Under the pieces are notes generated by a model. That model was not told the origin of the DNA. It ran no database searches and saw only the letters and a program-made list of their open reading frames with translations. The translations under genes and the position numbers were made by a program. Below are positions 44,245 through 54,910 of a stretch of 60,000 bases of DNA, one piece after another. Positions within the stretch are counted from its first letter, which is position 1; the number at the start of each line of letters is the position of its first letter. Where the stretch lies: NCBI RefSeq assembly GCF_964355755.1, contig NC_092673.1, positions 25,055,001-25,115,000 of the forward strand, written 5' to 3'. This stretch comes from Antedon mediterranea (taxonomy: Eukaryota > Echinodermata > Crinoidea > Comatulida > Antedonidae).

Positions 44245-47200
44245 ATGTTTTGGCTTCGGCTTGCCCTGACAGCTATTTTAGTTGTGTCGGCCTTAAGCCG
44301 CGAAACAGTGGAAAATGACAGAGAGAGAGTTAAAGAGAACGTTAACTCGGTTTCCCATCCTGAAAATTATTTGGAGAGTAAATCCGACAATCAACATGTT
44401 ATCAGATTGAGTGAAAAACAACGACCAATGGTAGTTTCCTTTTCTCAGAACATAATTAAATCTGTCCTCCACCGCAATCGATTTAGAGTACGACATCGTC
44501 GAAGTACATACTATGGTCTCAGCTTAAGTGAAAAAGAACAAAGAGTGGCAGATTCCCTTACTCAGAACATAATTAAATCGGAAGGAGCTGACAAAGTATT
44601 AGCTTGTTGTAGACGTCACAGATACCACCTCCACTACTACCATCACCATATCCACCACCACCACTACCACATCCACCATCACCACGTTCACCACCACCAC
44701 TACCACATCCACCGCCACCACCACATTCACCACCACCACTACCACTACCACCACTATCGTGTCCACCACCGCCATCGATTTAGAAGACGACGTCGTCGAA
44801 GTACATACTGTGGTCTCAGCTTAAGTGAAAAAAAACGAAGACTGGCAGATTCCCTTCCTCAGAACATAATTAAATCTGAAGGAGCTGACAAAGTATTAGC
44901 TTGTTGTAGACGTCACAGATACTACCACCACCATCACCACCATATCTACCACCACCACCACTATCACATTCACCACCACCACTACCACATCCACCATCAC
45001 CACCACCACTATCACATCCACCACCACCACTATCATATTCACCACCACCACTACCACCACCACCACTATCATGTCCACCACCGCCGTCGATTTAGTAGAT
45101 GGCGTCGTCGAAGTACATACTATGGTCTCAGCTTAAGTGAAAAAGACCAAAGACTGGCAGATTCCAAAACAATTAAATCTGAAGGAGCTGACAAAGTATT
45201 AGCTTGTTGTAGACGTCACAGAGTGCATTGCAGACGATACCACCACCGCCATCATTATCACCACCACCACCACCACTATTACATTCACCACCACCACTAC
45301 TACATCCATCACCACATTTACCACCACTATCACATTCACCACCACTACCACCACCGCTATCATGTCTTCCACCGCCATCGATTTAGTAGACGGCGTCGTC
45401 GAAGTACATATTATGGTCTCAGCTTAGGTGAAAAAGAACAAAGACTGGCAGATTCACTTCCTCAGAACATAATTAAATCTGAAAGGGCTGACAAAGTATT
45501 AGCTTGTTGTAGACGTCACAGATACCACCACCACCACTACCATCACCATATCCACCACCACCACCACCACTATCACATTCACCACCACCATCACAACTAC
45601 AAAATCCACTATCACCACATTCACAACCACTACTACCACATCCACCACCACCACAATCACATTCACCACCACTACCACCACCACTATCATGTCCACCGCC
45701 ATCGATTTAGAAGACGACGTCGTCGAAGTACATACTGTGGTCTCAGCTTAAGTGAAAAAGAACAAAGACTGGCATATTCCCTTCCTCAGAACATAATTAA
45801 ATCTGAAGGAGCTGACAAAGTATTAGCTTGTTGTAGACGTCACAGATACCACCACCACCACTACCATCACCATATCCACCACCACCACCACCACTATCAC
45901 ATTCACCACCACCACTACCACATCCACCATCACCACCACCACCAACACCACCACCACTATCACATCCACCACCATCACTATCACATTCACCACCACTACC
46001 ACCACCGCTATCATGTCCTCCACCGCCATCGATTTAGTAGACGGCGTCGTCGAAGTACATATTATGGTCTCAGCTTAGGTGAAAAAGAACAAAGACTGGC
46101 AGACTCTCTTCCCCAGAACATAATTAAATCTGAAGGGGCTGACAAAGTATTAGCTTGTTGTAGACGTCACAGAAACCACCACTACCACTACCATCACCAT
46201 ATCCACCACCACCACCACCACCACCATCACCACTATCACATTCACCACCACCACCACCACAACTACCACATCCACTATCACCACATTCACAACCACCACT
46301 ACCACATCCACCACCACCACTATTACATTCACCACCACTATCATGATCACCGCCATCGATTTAGAAGACGACGTCGTCGAAGTACATACTGTGGTCTCAG
46401 CTTAAGTGAAAAAGAACAAAGACTGGCATATTCCCTTCCTCAGAACATAATTAAATCTGAAGGAGCTGACAAAGTATTAGCTTGTTGTAGACGTCACAGA
46501 TACCACCACCACCACTACCATCACCATATCCACCACCACCACCACCACTATCACATTCACCACCACCACTACCACATCCACCATCACCACCACCACCACC
46601 ACCACTATCACATCCACCACCATCACTATCACATTCACCACCACTACCACCACCGCTATCATGTCCTCCACCGCCATCGATTTAGTAGACGGCGTCGTCG
46701 AAGTACATATTGTGGTCTCAGCTTCGGTGAAAAAGAACAAAGACTGGCAGATTCCCTTCCCCAGAACATAATTAAATCTGAAGGGGCTGACAAAGTATTA
46801 GCTTGTTGTAGACGTCACAGAAACCACCACCACCACTACCATCACCATATCCACCACCACCACCACCACCACCACCATCACCACTATCACATTTACCACC
46901 ACCACCACAACTACCACATCCACTATCACCACATTCACAACCACCACTACCACATCCACCACCACCACTATTACATTCACCACCACTATCATGATCACCG
47001 CCATCGATTTAGAAGACGACGTCGTCGAAGTACATACTGTGGTCTCAGCTTAAATGAAAAAGAACAAAGACTGGCATATTCCCTTCCTCAGAACATAATT
47101 AAATCTGAAGGAGCTGACAAAGTTTTAGCTTGTTGTAGACGTCACAGATACCACCACCACTACTACCATCGCCATATCCACCACCACCACCACTATCACA

Positions 47201-48024
47201 TTCACCACCACCAATACCACATCCACCATATTCACCACCACCACTACCAAATCCACCACCACCACTACCACATTCACCACCACCACTACCACCACTATCA
47301 TGTCCACCACCGCCATCGATTTAGAAGACGACGTCGTCGAAGTACATACTGTGGTCTCAGCTTAAGTGAAAAAGAACAAAGACTGGCAGATTCCCTTCCT
47401 CAGAACATAATTAAACCTGAAGGAACTGACAAAGTATTAGCTTGTTGTAGACATCACAAAGTGCATTGCAGACGATACCACCACCGCCATCATTATCACC
47501 ACCACCACCACCACTATCACATTCACCACCACCACTACTACATCCATCACCACCTCCAACACCACCACATTCACCACCACTACCACCACCACTATCATGT
47601 CCACCGTCGCCATCGATTTAGAAGACGGCGTCGTCGAAGTACATACTATGGTCTCAGCTTAAGTGAAAAAGAACAAAGATTGACAGATTCCCTTCCTCAG
47701 AACATAATTAAATCTGAAGGAGCTGACAAAGTATTAGCTTGTTGTATATGTGGAAGAATACGTAGAATACGAAGACGACATAGAAGACGAAAAGCACGCC
47801 GTCAACGTAGAAGACGAAGACGACACTGTCAACATAGAAGACAAGTATATTGGAGACACAACCATTACTACCTTCGAGTACTATGTGGTGGACACGCTCA
47901 TTATGTTAGCATAAACTCCAGGAGGCGTGGTGGTAGATTGTATTATTATTATGGTGGAAGATGGAGAATCTTTACCCGCTACAGAAGAAACGGAATATGG
48001 ATAACTTGCCCAAGATCGGGTTAA
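44245..48024 (+). CDS. Gene 5: secreted His-rich block protein, longest member
   Basis: The start at 44245 follows the acceptor by four bases. The 1259-residue product has the same order as gene 4: signal peptide (MFWLRLALTAILVVSAL), acidic N-terminus, eleven spacers (core GLSLSEKEQRLADS, ending ADKVLACC), ten His/Tyr/Ile blocks, Arg block, and family domain at residues 1201-1259. It has two more spacer/His pairs than gene 4. The extra length comes from a two-block super-unit (STYCGLSLSEKEQRLAYS followed by STYYGLSLGEKEQRLADS) repeated with a 654-bp and then a 648-bp period. Each spacer ends in a Cys pair and some have an extra Cys in STYC, so disulfide cross-linking is possible. No known family is recognised; the role is inferred only from composition. 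Confidence 0.85.
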   Translation: MFWLRLALTAILVVSALSRETVENDRERVKENVNSVSHPENYLESKSDNQHVIRLSEKQRPMVVSFSQNIIKSVLHRNRFRVRHRRSTYYGLSLSEKEQRVADSLTQNIIKSEGADKVLACCRRHRYHLHYYHHHIHHHHYHIHHHHVHHHHYHIHRHHHIHHHHYHYHHYRVHHRHRFRRRRRRSTYCGLSLSEKKRRLADSLPQNIIKSEGADKVLACCRRHRYYHHHHHHIYHHHHYHIHHHHYHIHHHHHHYHIHHHHYHIHHHHYHHHHYHVHHRRRFSRWRRRSTYYGLSLSEKDQRLADSKTIKSEGADKVLACCRRHRVHCRRYHHRHHYHHHHHHYYIHHHHYYIHHHIYHHYHIHHHYHHRYHVFHRHRFSRRRRRSTYYGLSLGEKEQRLADSLPQNIIKSERADKVLACCRRHRYHHHHYHHHIHHHHHHYHIHHHHHNYKIHYHHIHNHYYHIHHHHNHIHHHYHHHYHVHRHRFRRRRRRSTYCGLSLSEKEQRLAYSLPQNIIKSEGADKVLACCRRHRYHHHHYHHHIHHHHHHYHIHHHHYHIHHHHHHQHHHHYHIHHHHYHIHHHYHHRYHVLHRHRFSRRRRRSTYYGLSLGEKEQRLADSLPQNIIKSEGADKVLACCRRHRNHHYHYHHHIHHHHHHHHHHYHIHHHHHHNYHIHYHHIHNHHYHIHHHHYYIHHHYHDHRHRFRRRRRRSTYCGLSLSEKEQRLAYSLPQNIIKSEGADKVLACCRRHRYHHHHYHHHIHHHHHHYHIHHHHYHIHHHHHHHHHYHIHHHHYHIHHHYHHRYHVLHRHRFSRRRRRSTYCGLSFGEKEQRLADSLPQNIIKSEGADKVLACCRRHRNHHHHYHHHIHHHHHHHHHHHYHIYHHHHNYHIHYHHIHNHHYHIHHHHYYIHHHYHDHRHRFRRRRRRSTYCGLSLNEKEQRLAYSLPQNIIKSEGADKVLACCRRHRYHHHYYHRHIHHHHHYHIHHHQYHIHHIHHHHYQIHHHHYHIHHHHYHHYHVHHRHRFRRRRRRSTYCGLSLSEKEQRLADSLPQNIIKPEGTDKVLACCRHHKVHCRRYHHRHHYHHHHHHYHIHHHHYYIHHHLQHHHIHHHYHHHYHVHRRHRFRRRRRRSTYYGLSLSEKEQRLTDSLPQNIIKSEGADKVLACCICGRIRRIRRRHRRRKARRQRRRRRRHCQHRRQVYWRHNHYYLRVLCGGHAHYVSINSRRRGGRLYYYYGGRWRIFTRYRRNGIWITCPRSG
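44500..47750 (+). repeat. Spacer/His-block repeat of gene 5 with higher-order unit
   Basis: Spacer landmarks AGTACATACT at 45727, 46381 and 47029 show the two-block unit of about 650 bp. Corresponding blocks in successive super-units are more alike than neighbouring blocks, which shows recent unequal exchange. Confidence 0.85.
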
Positions 48025-48082
48025 ACTGCAAGATGATAGGTTTTACCTTTGAATCTTATTTTAATTTAAAACTACGGATATA

Positions 48083-48088
48083 AATAAA
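48083..48088 (+). terminator. Poly(A) signal of gene 5
   Basis: AATAAA lies 59 bases after the stop, in the family context. Confidence 0.75.
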
Positions 48089-50245
48089 ATGTGCATTGAG
48101 TAAAATTACTGATATAACATTAGAAAGAAATCTTTCTGTCATACAAAACATTGACTAATAAATTTAAATACGAATATTATCACAAATCTTTTGTCATTGT
48201 TTTAACTCGTTCGTAGTTTAACCATGCCCCCATCACCTATTTTCTTAAGTTTTGTTGTGTGACCAGTTTTATCCTTATGCTCATGTTTACTATACCGTAT
48301 AAGAACATTCATTCGCAAAATAGTAATGATCCAAGATAAATGGAATGCTAGTAAACAAATTATTCGTCATCAATTGCCTAACCTCAGGAATATCTGTAAC
48401 TTTTTGGATTCAAAATCAATACACAGTACATTAGATTTTAACTCGCAACAGTTAGGACACAGTGAAATGCATTGTCGATCGAATTCAAGATACTGACTGA
48501 CAAGTTTTTTCTATCGTTTTCTCTACTCTCGACCATTATGCTTGAACGAAAGCATTTAAAGTATTTAATAAATCAACTGAAGCTAGAATGTTTTTTTATG
48601 ATGACTGTCGACTAGTATTTACTAGTAATAAAGTTAAAATTATTTAGGCATGCTACACACCGGACACCCTCACCTCAAGGACAAATAACCATCTACTGTT
48701 AAAAAACCAAACTATTCATTGTGGTAACCATGTTATTTTATCTATTACTGATAATACCTTGTTTTTGTACAAAAAAAAATTCTCACGACCGACTGTGAAC
48801 AACCCCACGTAAATCAACAGCGCCGCCTGTTGTTTTCGCGACCACTTTAGCATACATGAATAATAACATTCGAAATCGCACTCGATCGTCGACGGAACTA
48901 ACATTTTTGGAGAATAAATGTACTAATTTAGACCAAAAACAAAAAAGCACTTAAATTAGCTTTAAATTGTTTGTAGTATTTTGATTAATTATTTGGAACA
49001 ACTCTACAAGACGTAGACTCGTTGGAAGAAATAGAATTGGCCAAGATCAGTTTCAGTTTCCTGGCGTTTCTAGCCTAGGAAAACCAAAATAGTTTTTTTG
49101 TCATGGTTTTATGGTTGTAACCCAATGAATGCATTGTAAAAATGTGGTGAACGGTTTAAAAAAATATATATAGACCCATGAAACGAATGTTTTGAATGCT
49201 AAACACCAAACGGCACTCATTCGTCTGTCCACATGAATTGTCATTAGATTAAGTTTAAATTAGTTGTTACTTATTACTATTTAAGTGAACCAGTCGTCAC
49301 TTTGTAATGTAGTATGCTAATAGTATAATAATATGAACTTCAGCTAAGTGAACAATATATTTACTAACTAACAGTACGGCTATTCCTGAGTAATTGACAA
49401 GTTTTGTATTAGGAATTCGAAACCTCAAATTAGATCAATTGCATAACGTCAAGAGCTAGGTCGTAAAGAAGCTTTTAAGCAAATAATGTTACAGCAATAT
49501 CCATCTTTTAAGAAATAATTAATCAAACCCTCAAAAAGCACCAATCATAACAGAAACTATCGCAAAAAAGTACAGGTAATAAGATTCGCCGCCTAATGTG
49601 TTTAGTTGTAACTTTTTTTCCCTCTAACATGTCGTACAGCAGTAGTCACCAAACGGCGCTCGTGTGTCTGTCACGATGAATGCCAAGATGGACCAGTACA
49701 CAGGGGTAACCCCCTACTCTTTCCTTTCGAAAGGACTCCAGAGCGGTGTACTCTTGACCAGTATTGATTTATGCGACATTATGTTTTATTGTCTTCTAAA
49801 ATGTTGTAATAATCAAAAATAAATTATTAACATTATGTTTTCATTGATATTTAGAAACATAAACAATGACTAATTTGCAGAAGAACATTAAAATACAATC
49901 GATACGGTGTCCTATAACTATAAGTTCATGGTAATATTGTCTTAGACGATCATTGTTGTTACCGTAAATCAACATAACTTAATTATGTTAGTTATTAATA
50001 TACCCAAAGTTTTGCCTATCTAATAACACGATGTGAATACACAGATATATATAAACAAGAAATATTTCTTACAAAAAACGCCGCTCGACATTTTAAAATT
50101 GTTCTTTCTTCAGATATATTAAATGATTATTAACAAGATGTCCTTTAATCGCAAAAATACATACAAATCAAAGATAGTTCTTTATTTATGAATCACATAA
50201 TGCCCATTTTTCACTAGTTAATTGTATACTATAAATACAAAATTT
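48089..50245. other. 3' flank of gene 5 and unique DNA
   Basis: To about 49080 the sequence matches the 3' flanks of genes 3 and 4 with several deletions, including AATCGCACTCGATCGTCGAC. From 49081 to 50245 it is AT-rich, without a gene or clear repeat that I can name. Confidence 0.6.
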
Positions 50246-50249
50246 TTAA

Positions 50250-50943
50250 TAATTTATTGAAAATATTTATTTATTTTTATTTATTTATCCAAGATCCAAC
50301 AGTGTAAAGAAAAACACCAAAACAGGATCGCCATAAAATATACATTAGATTTACATAAATAAGAACAAGGAACAAACAAATTTATATATTATTAAAATTA
50401 CATTAAAAGCAGAAGTATTACAACTAAAAATATCGATGTAAAGAAACATTTGAACTAAATTATTGTATGAATGAGCAACCCGACAAAAAATACAGTTTTT
50501 ACATACATTAATACGAGAAAACTGCACTTTTAAAAGATTATTAATACGGAGTTTACACACAAGGACAGGAAATGAAATTGAGAGACAAATTTACAATCAA
50601 ACTTTGAATTTAAGCATTAAAAAGAAAAATCATGTCGGTTCGTGTGCGTCTAGTACTTGGCAAGAATTTACTGGTGTGAACCGGCTGCTGGGCCGAGGAA
50701 CTTGATAAATTTAGTATGAATCCGATCGATTCTTGTGGCATGAATTTGGGATATTGAGTTGTAGATAACAGAACAGAAGTCCAAGGACGGAGTAATTAAT
50801 GAGGTATAAAGGGCAAATTTAGCCGGAGGTGAAAGATATTTGCACTGTCTCCACATCAGCCCGAGCAGCCGGTTCGCTTTTTTAGCGATAGTATCCACGT
50901 GAGTAGAAAAAGTTAATTGTGGGTTAATCACAAAAATACACAA
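50250..50943 (-). mobile_element. 5'-truncated LINE, ORF2 C-terminus
   Basis: The minus-strand frame 50943-50668 codes INPQLTFSTHVDTIAKKANR, then LLGLMWR, SLITPSLDFCSVIYN and IDRIHTKFIKFLG, typical of the region after the reverse transcriptase core in CR1/Jockey/RTE-like LINEs. A 3' untranslated part continues to an AT-rich end near 50250. It is a dead, truncated copy. Confidence 0.8.
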
Positions 50944-50949
50944 AATCTA

Positions 50950-51664
50950 ACAGCTATTTAATTATAAATCACATCATTCCCATTTTGGTAGGTGTTAGTA
51001 ATCTGGTTGCATTTCATTAAATGATTGATATTTCTGCTAATTGTCAACAGCATTTGAAAGAAGACATGTGTACCTTCCAACAATGTTTTATTTGCCACCA
51101 AATATCAATCTACTAATTAAAAAATGGCATTTAAAATGTGTGTGTGACCTCAACCTGTAGGCATGCAACTGAATACCCTCTAGAGACAACGTGACTTCAC
51201 GGCGGTACAAGTGAGAAAATTCTTACGCAGTCTGTTGATTCGCGTCAACCAATAAAGGGCGAGAATCCAAAATCGTTTAACCGTGAGCCCTCATAGACTC
51301 ATAAACTCTCCTTTCCCAGACGTTTTTTCCAGCAGCTAGGACCTATAAATTATAGTCGAGTTTACAAATTCCCAAAACTGTTCGGCCTTAGAACTATAGC
51401 TACCGCGATGATAACGCTTCTTAATGAGTATGTCCTCTTAGGACATAGCTGGCTAAAGCCGCGGCGCGAAAATCTTACCGACGGTAAAATAATCGATTAT
51501 TTTATGATTTCAATGCGTATGATGTTAAACATTTCTACAACATATGGCGAAAGTAAACACTCTGGTTGTTTTCGACCTTTTTCAACATTATAATGTTTAT
51601 ATGTATGGAATGTTTAATAAACAAAACAAAATGATAATACTTCAATAGCAGGTTCAAGTTTTAA
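50950..51664. other. Region upstream of gene 6
   Basis: No gene is seen. About 51295-51480 (CCCAGACGTTTTTT, CCTTAGAACTATAGCT, GGACATAGC) is similar to the interior of the foldback element near 4150-4310, which places an old relic of that family here. Confidence 0.5.
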
Positions 51665-51711
51665 GACCACCCGTATAATAAAAAAAAATCGTATGAAGCA
51701 AGCTATATAAA
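51665..51711 (+). promoter_or_regulatory. Core promoter of gene 6
   Basis: GACCACCCGTATAA, an A-run, ATCG and GCTATATAAACGGC (TATA box 51704-51711) repeat the order found before genes 2, 4 and 5, although the rest of the flank is diverged. This supports common control. Confidence 0.75.
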
Positions 51712-51734
51712 CGGCAAAAACATATTGCCACTTA

Positions 51735-53145
51735 ATTAGTTTTTGGTCGTCAAAATTATTCTTAGCAGAGCGACAGTATATCAAGGTAAGAAAAAATAAT
51801 CTGTTTTTATATCTCGTCATTAGTTCTAATCGACGCTAAAAGTTCTATTTTTATTGATTTTATTACATGGCACTTTCAAAACCCGTAAACCTGTGGTGTG
51901 GGACGTCTATAACTTTTCAATTCTCCGCGGCCAAAATATGAGCGGTAATTTTTTTAATGACCGAGCCCTTGGCATTAATCAAATATAAAAAAAAAATGAA
52001 TAAATGTTTTCAAATCAGGAAAAAAAAAAACATTCCAAAATACCGTTATATAATACAAACAGAATGGTCACACTACGGTATGCAATTTGGTGTCACTTAA
52101 ATATGTGTTAAAATTATAATTATTATTATTTCTTCGAGAAGTTTTTAAATTCACAGTATATGGCGGATATGGCAACTCTGATAATTCGATACTATTCCGT
52201 GGTAATAGACTCATTGCAGCTAGTAATCATTATATTATTTTAACGAGACGAGCTCAAGTTTAATATTGAATATCGAAACGTGGCAGGCTATAGGCGCTTG
52301 CTTGACCTTTGACAGGATCGCCTAAAATTTATAATTTAAAACTACGATACTTACTGTATATTCATGAATAGCCGCTTCATAGTCTCTTTGCTTTTCTTCC
52401 TTATATCTTATTCTTATTAACTCAAAATTATTTATACTAAGAAACATTACTATTTATATGCCTAGTGTGTAAACATTATTGACATAATTTCATTAAACAT
52501 CCACATAAAGTACAACTCTTCTTAACAATTTTTTTTTCAATCTTCTATCAACTAAAAGTCGTAGTTAGTCATGTCTCGGGTCACATTCTATGGTCACCGT
52601 ACATATAGGCTACTACTTCAGTACTTCTATGAATGGATGACAATAGTTGGTGACAAGAACGCTAGTTGGTCATACTCAGTACCGTTTTGATTTTACGATC
52701 ATTCGGGAAATCGCCTCAAAACGGGGAAAAGCAATAGATTTGAAAAGAATAGAAAATGCTGCAATCCTTTCGAAGTTAACTTCGACACAACTCTATGACG
52801 TAGACATTTAGTTGACTAATCACCACTAGCTACATCTCAGGTGGTACAATGAATCGCACAATAAATTCTAAACCGCCCGGTGAAATACTGATATATGTAT
52901 AATTATATAAATCCAAAGGCAAATTACTGAAAAAATGTCAGTGGCTGGATCTCAACAGAGATAAAAAAAAAAAAAGCAAAAAGCTAAATCAAAACGATAA
53001 AGTAAAACAGCCCTTCATATATATATATATAATATATATATATATATATAATATATATGATAAAAAATACTGTCCTTTTTAGACACAATATCAATAGAGA
53101 ACTACGGTACAATTCGTTCAATACAATTTGTAAATTTCTTTACAG
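51735..53145 (+). other. Leader exon and intron of gene 6
   Basis: The leader exon ends TATATCAAG at 51785 before GTAAGA; the intron 51786-53145 (1360 bp) ends AATTTCTTTACAG. Its length agrees with genes 4 and 5, but the interior is unlike them. An (AT)n tract lies at about 53018-53058. Confidence 0.7.
53018..53058. repeat. AT dinucleotide microsatellite
   Basis: Almost pure alternating AT with two single-base interruptions, about 90 bases before exon 2 of gene 6. Confidence 0.85.
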
Positions 53146-53149
53146 AACT

Positions 53150-54781
53150 ATGTCTTGGCTTGGGCTTACCATGTTCGCTATTTTAGCTGTGTCAGCCGTA
53201 AGAGGCAGAGCAGTGAAGAGTAAATCCGAAAGTAGACCTGATATCAGCTTGAGTGAAAAAGAACATCCACTGGTTAATTTCCCTCCTCGGCAAATAATTG
53301 ATTCTGAAGCCGAAAGCAGCTTGAGTGAAAAAGAACAGCCATTAGCTGATTTCCCTCCTCGGGAAATAATTGATTCTGAAGCCGAAAGCAGCTTGAGTGA
53401 AAAAGAACATCCACTGGTTAATTTCCCTCCTCGGCAAATAATTGATTCTGAAGCCGAAAGCAGCTTGAGTGAAAAAGAACAGCCATTAGCTGATTTCCCT
53501 CCTCGGGAAATAATTGATTCTGAAGCAGCCGAAAGCAGCTTGAGTGAAAAAGAACGGCCATTAGCTGATTTCCCTCCTCGGGAAATAATTGATTCTGAAG
53601 CCGAAAGCAGCTTGAGTGAAAAAGAACATCCACTGGTTAATTTCCCTCCTCGGCAAATAATTGATTCTGAAGCCGAAAGCAGCTTGAGTGAAAAAGAACA
53701 GCCATTAGCTGATTTCCCTCCTCGGGAAATAATTGATTCTGAAGCCGAAAGCAGCTTGAGTGAAAAAGAAAAGCCACTAGGTGATTTCCCTCCTCAGGAA
53801 ATAATTGATTCTGAAGCTGAAAGCAGCTTGAGTGAAAACGAAGAGCCATTAGCTGATTTCCCTCCTCAGGAAATAATTGATTCTGAAGCAGCCGAAAGCA
53901 GCTTGAGTGAAAAAGAACGGCCATTAGCTGATTTCCCTCCTCGGGAAATAATTGATTCTGAAGCCGAAAGCAGCTTGAGTGAAAATGAAAAGCCACTAGC
54001 TGATTTCCCTCCTCGGGAAATAATTGATTCTCAAGCCGAAAGCAGCTTGAGTGAAAAAGAACAGTCACTAGCTGATTTCCCTCCTCGAGAAATAATTGAT
54101 TCTGAAGCCGAAAGCAGCTTGAGTGAAAATGAAAAGCCACTAGCTGATTTCCCTCCTCGGGAAATAATTAATTCTGAAGCCGAAAGCAGCTTGAGTGAAA
54201 AAGAACGGCCATTAGCTGATTTCCCTCCTCGGGAAATAATTGATTCTGAAGCCGAAAGCAGCTTTAGTGAAAAAGAACAACCATTAGCTGATTTCCCTCC
54301 TCGGGAAATAATTGATTCTGAAGCCGAAAGCAGCTTGAGTGAAAAAGAACAACCATTAGCTGATTTCCCTCCTCGGGAAATAATTGATTCTGAAGCCGAA
54401 AGCAGCTTGAGTGAAAAAGAACAGCCACTAACTGATTTCCCTCCTCAGGAAATAATTGATTCTGAAGCAGCCGAAAGCAGCTTGAGTGAAAAAGAACGGC
54501 CATTAGCTGATTTCCCTCCTCGAGAAATAATTGATTCTGAAGCCGAAAGCAGCTTGAGTGAAAATGAAAAGCCACTAGCTGATTTCCCTCCTCGGGAAAT
54601 AATTGATTCTGAAGCCGAAAGCAGCTTGAGTGAAAAAGAACAGTCACTAGCTGATTTCCCTCCTCGGGAAATAATTGATTCTGAAGCCGAAAGCAGCTTG
54701 AGTGAAAATGAAAAGCCACTAGCTGATTTCCCTCCTCGGGAAATAATTGATTCTAAAGTCGAAAGCAGCTTGAGTGATTAA
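53150..54781 (+). CDS. Gene 6: secreted acidic-repeat protein
   Basis: The start at 53150 follows the acceptor by four bases. The 543-residue product has a signal peptide (MSWLGLTMFAILAVSAVRG), clearly related to genes 2-5, and then only acidic spacers: about 21 units of 24 residues (25 where an extra Ala occurs) built on SLSEKEQPLADFPPREIIDS. A unit has seven acidic and two basic residues. Three Ser per unit lie in S-x-x-E contexts, so acidic-type phosphorylation would add more charge. His blocks, Arg blocks, Cys pairs and the C-terminal domain are all absent. The unit matches the spacer of genes 2-5 (SLSEKEQRLADSLPQNIIKS). It may act as the anionic partner of the family's polycations (inference). 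The stop at 54779-54781 may be secondary, because repeats continue in frame after it. Confidence 0.85.
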   Translation: MSWLGLTMFAILAVSAVRGRAVKSKSESRPDISLSEKEHPLVNFPPRQIIDSEAESSLSEKEQPLADFPPREIIDSEAESSLSEKEHPLVNFPPRQIIDSEAESSLSEKEQPLADFPPREIIDSEAAESSLSEKERPLADFPPREIIDSEAESSLSEKEHPLVNFPPRQIIDSEAESSLSEKEQPLADFPPREIIDSEAESSLSEKEKPLGDFPPQEIIDSEAESSLSENEEPLADFPPQEIIDSEAAESSLSEKERPLADFPPREIIDSEAESSLSENEKPLADFPPREIIDSQAESSLSEKEQSLADFPPREIIDSEAESSLSENEKPLADFPPREIINSEAESSLSEKERPLADFPPREIIDSEAESSFSEKEQPLADFPPREIIDSEAESSLSEKEQPLADFPPREIIDSEAESSLSEKEQPLTDFPPQEIIDSEAAESSLSEKERPLADFPPREIIDSEAESSLSENEKPLADFPPREIIDSEAESSLSEKEQSLADFPPREIIDSEAESSLSENEKPLADFPPREIIDSKVESSLSD

Positions 54782-54910
54782 GAACAGCCACTGGCTGATT
54801 TCCCTCCTCGAGAAATAATTGATTCTGAAGCCGAAAGCAGCTTGAGTGAAAAAGAACAGCCACTAGCTGATTCCCCTCCTCGGGAAATAATTGATTCTGA
54901 ACATACAAAA
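53240..54910 (+). repeat. 72/75-bp acidic coding repeat of gene 6
   Basis: AGCAGCTTGAGTGAAAAAGA recurs every 72 bp, or 75 bp where GCAGCC replaces GCC. Unit variants (EHPLVN, EQPLAD, ERPLAD, ENEKPLAD) appear in an ordered series that is itself repeated, so blocks of several units were duplicated. Confidence 0.9.

Noticed and set aside
30267-47316. Many minus-strand Val-rich frames of 60-90 codons
   Set aside because: They are complements of His (CAC/CAT) tracts, which read as GTG/ATG on the other strand.
53418-54719. Minus-strand repeat frames with LFHSSCFRLQNQLF
   Set aside because: They are the antisense of the acidic repeat of gene 6.
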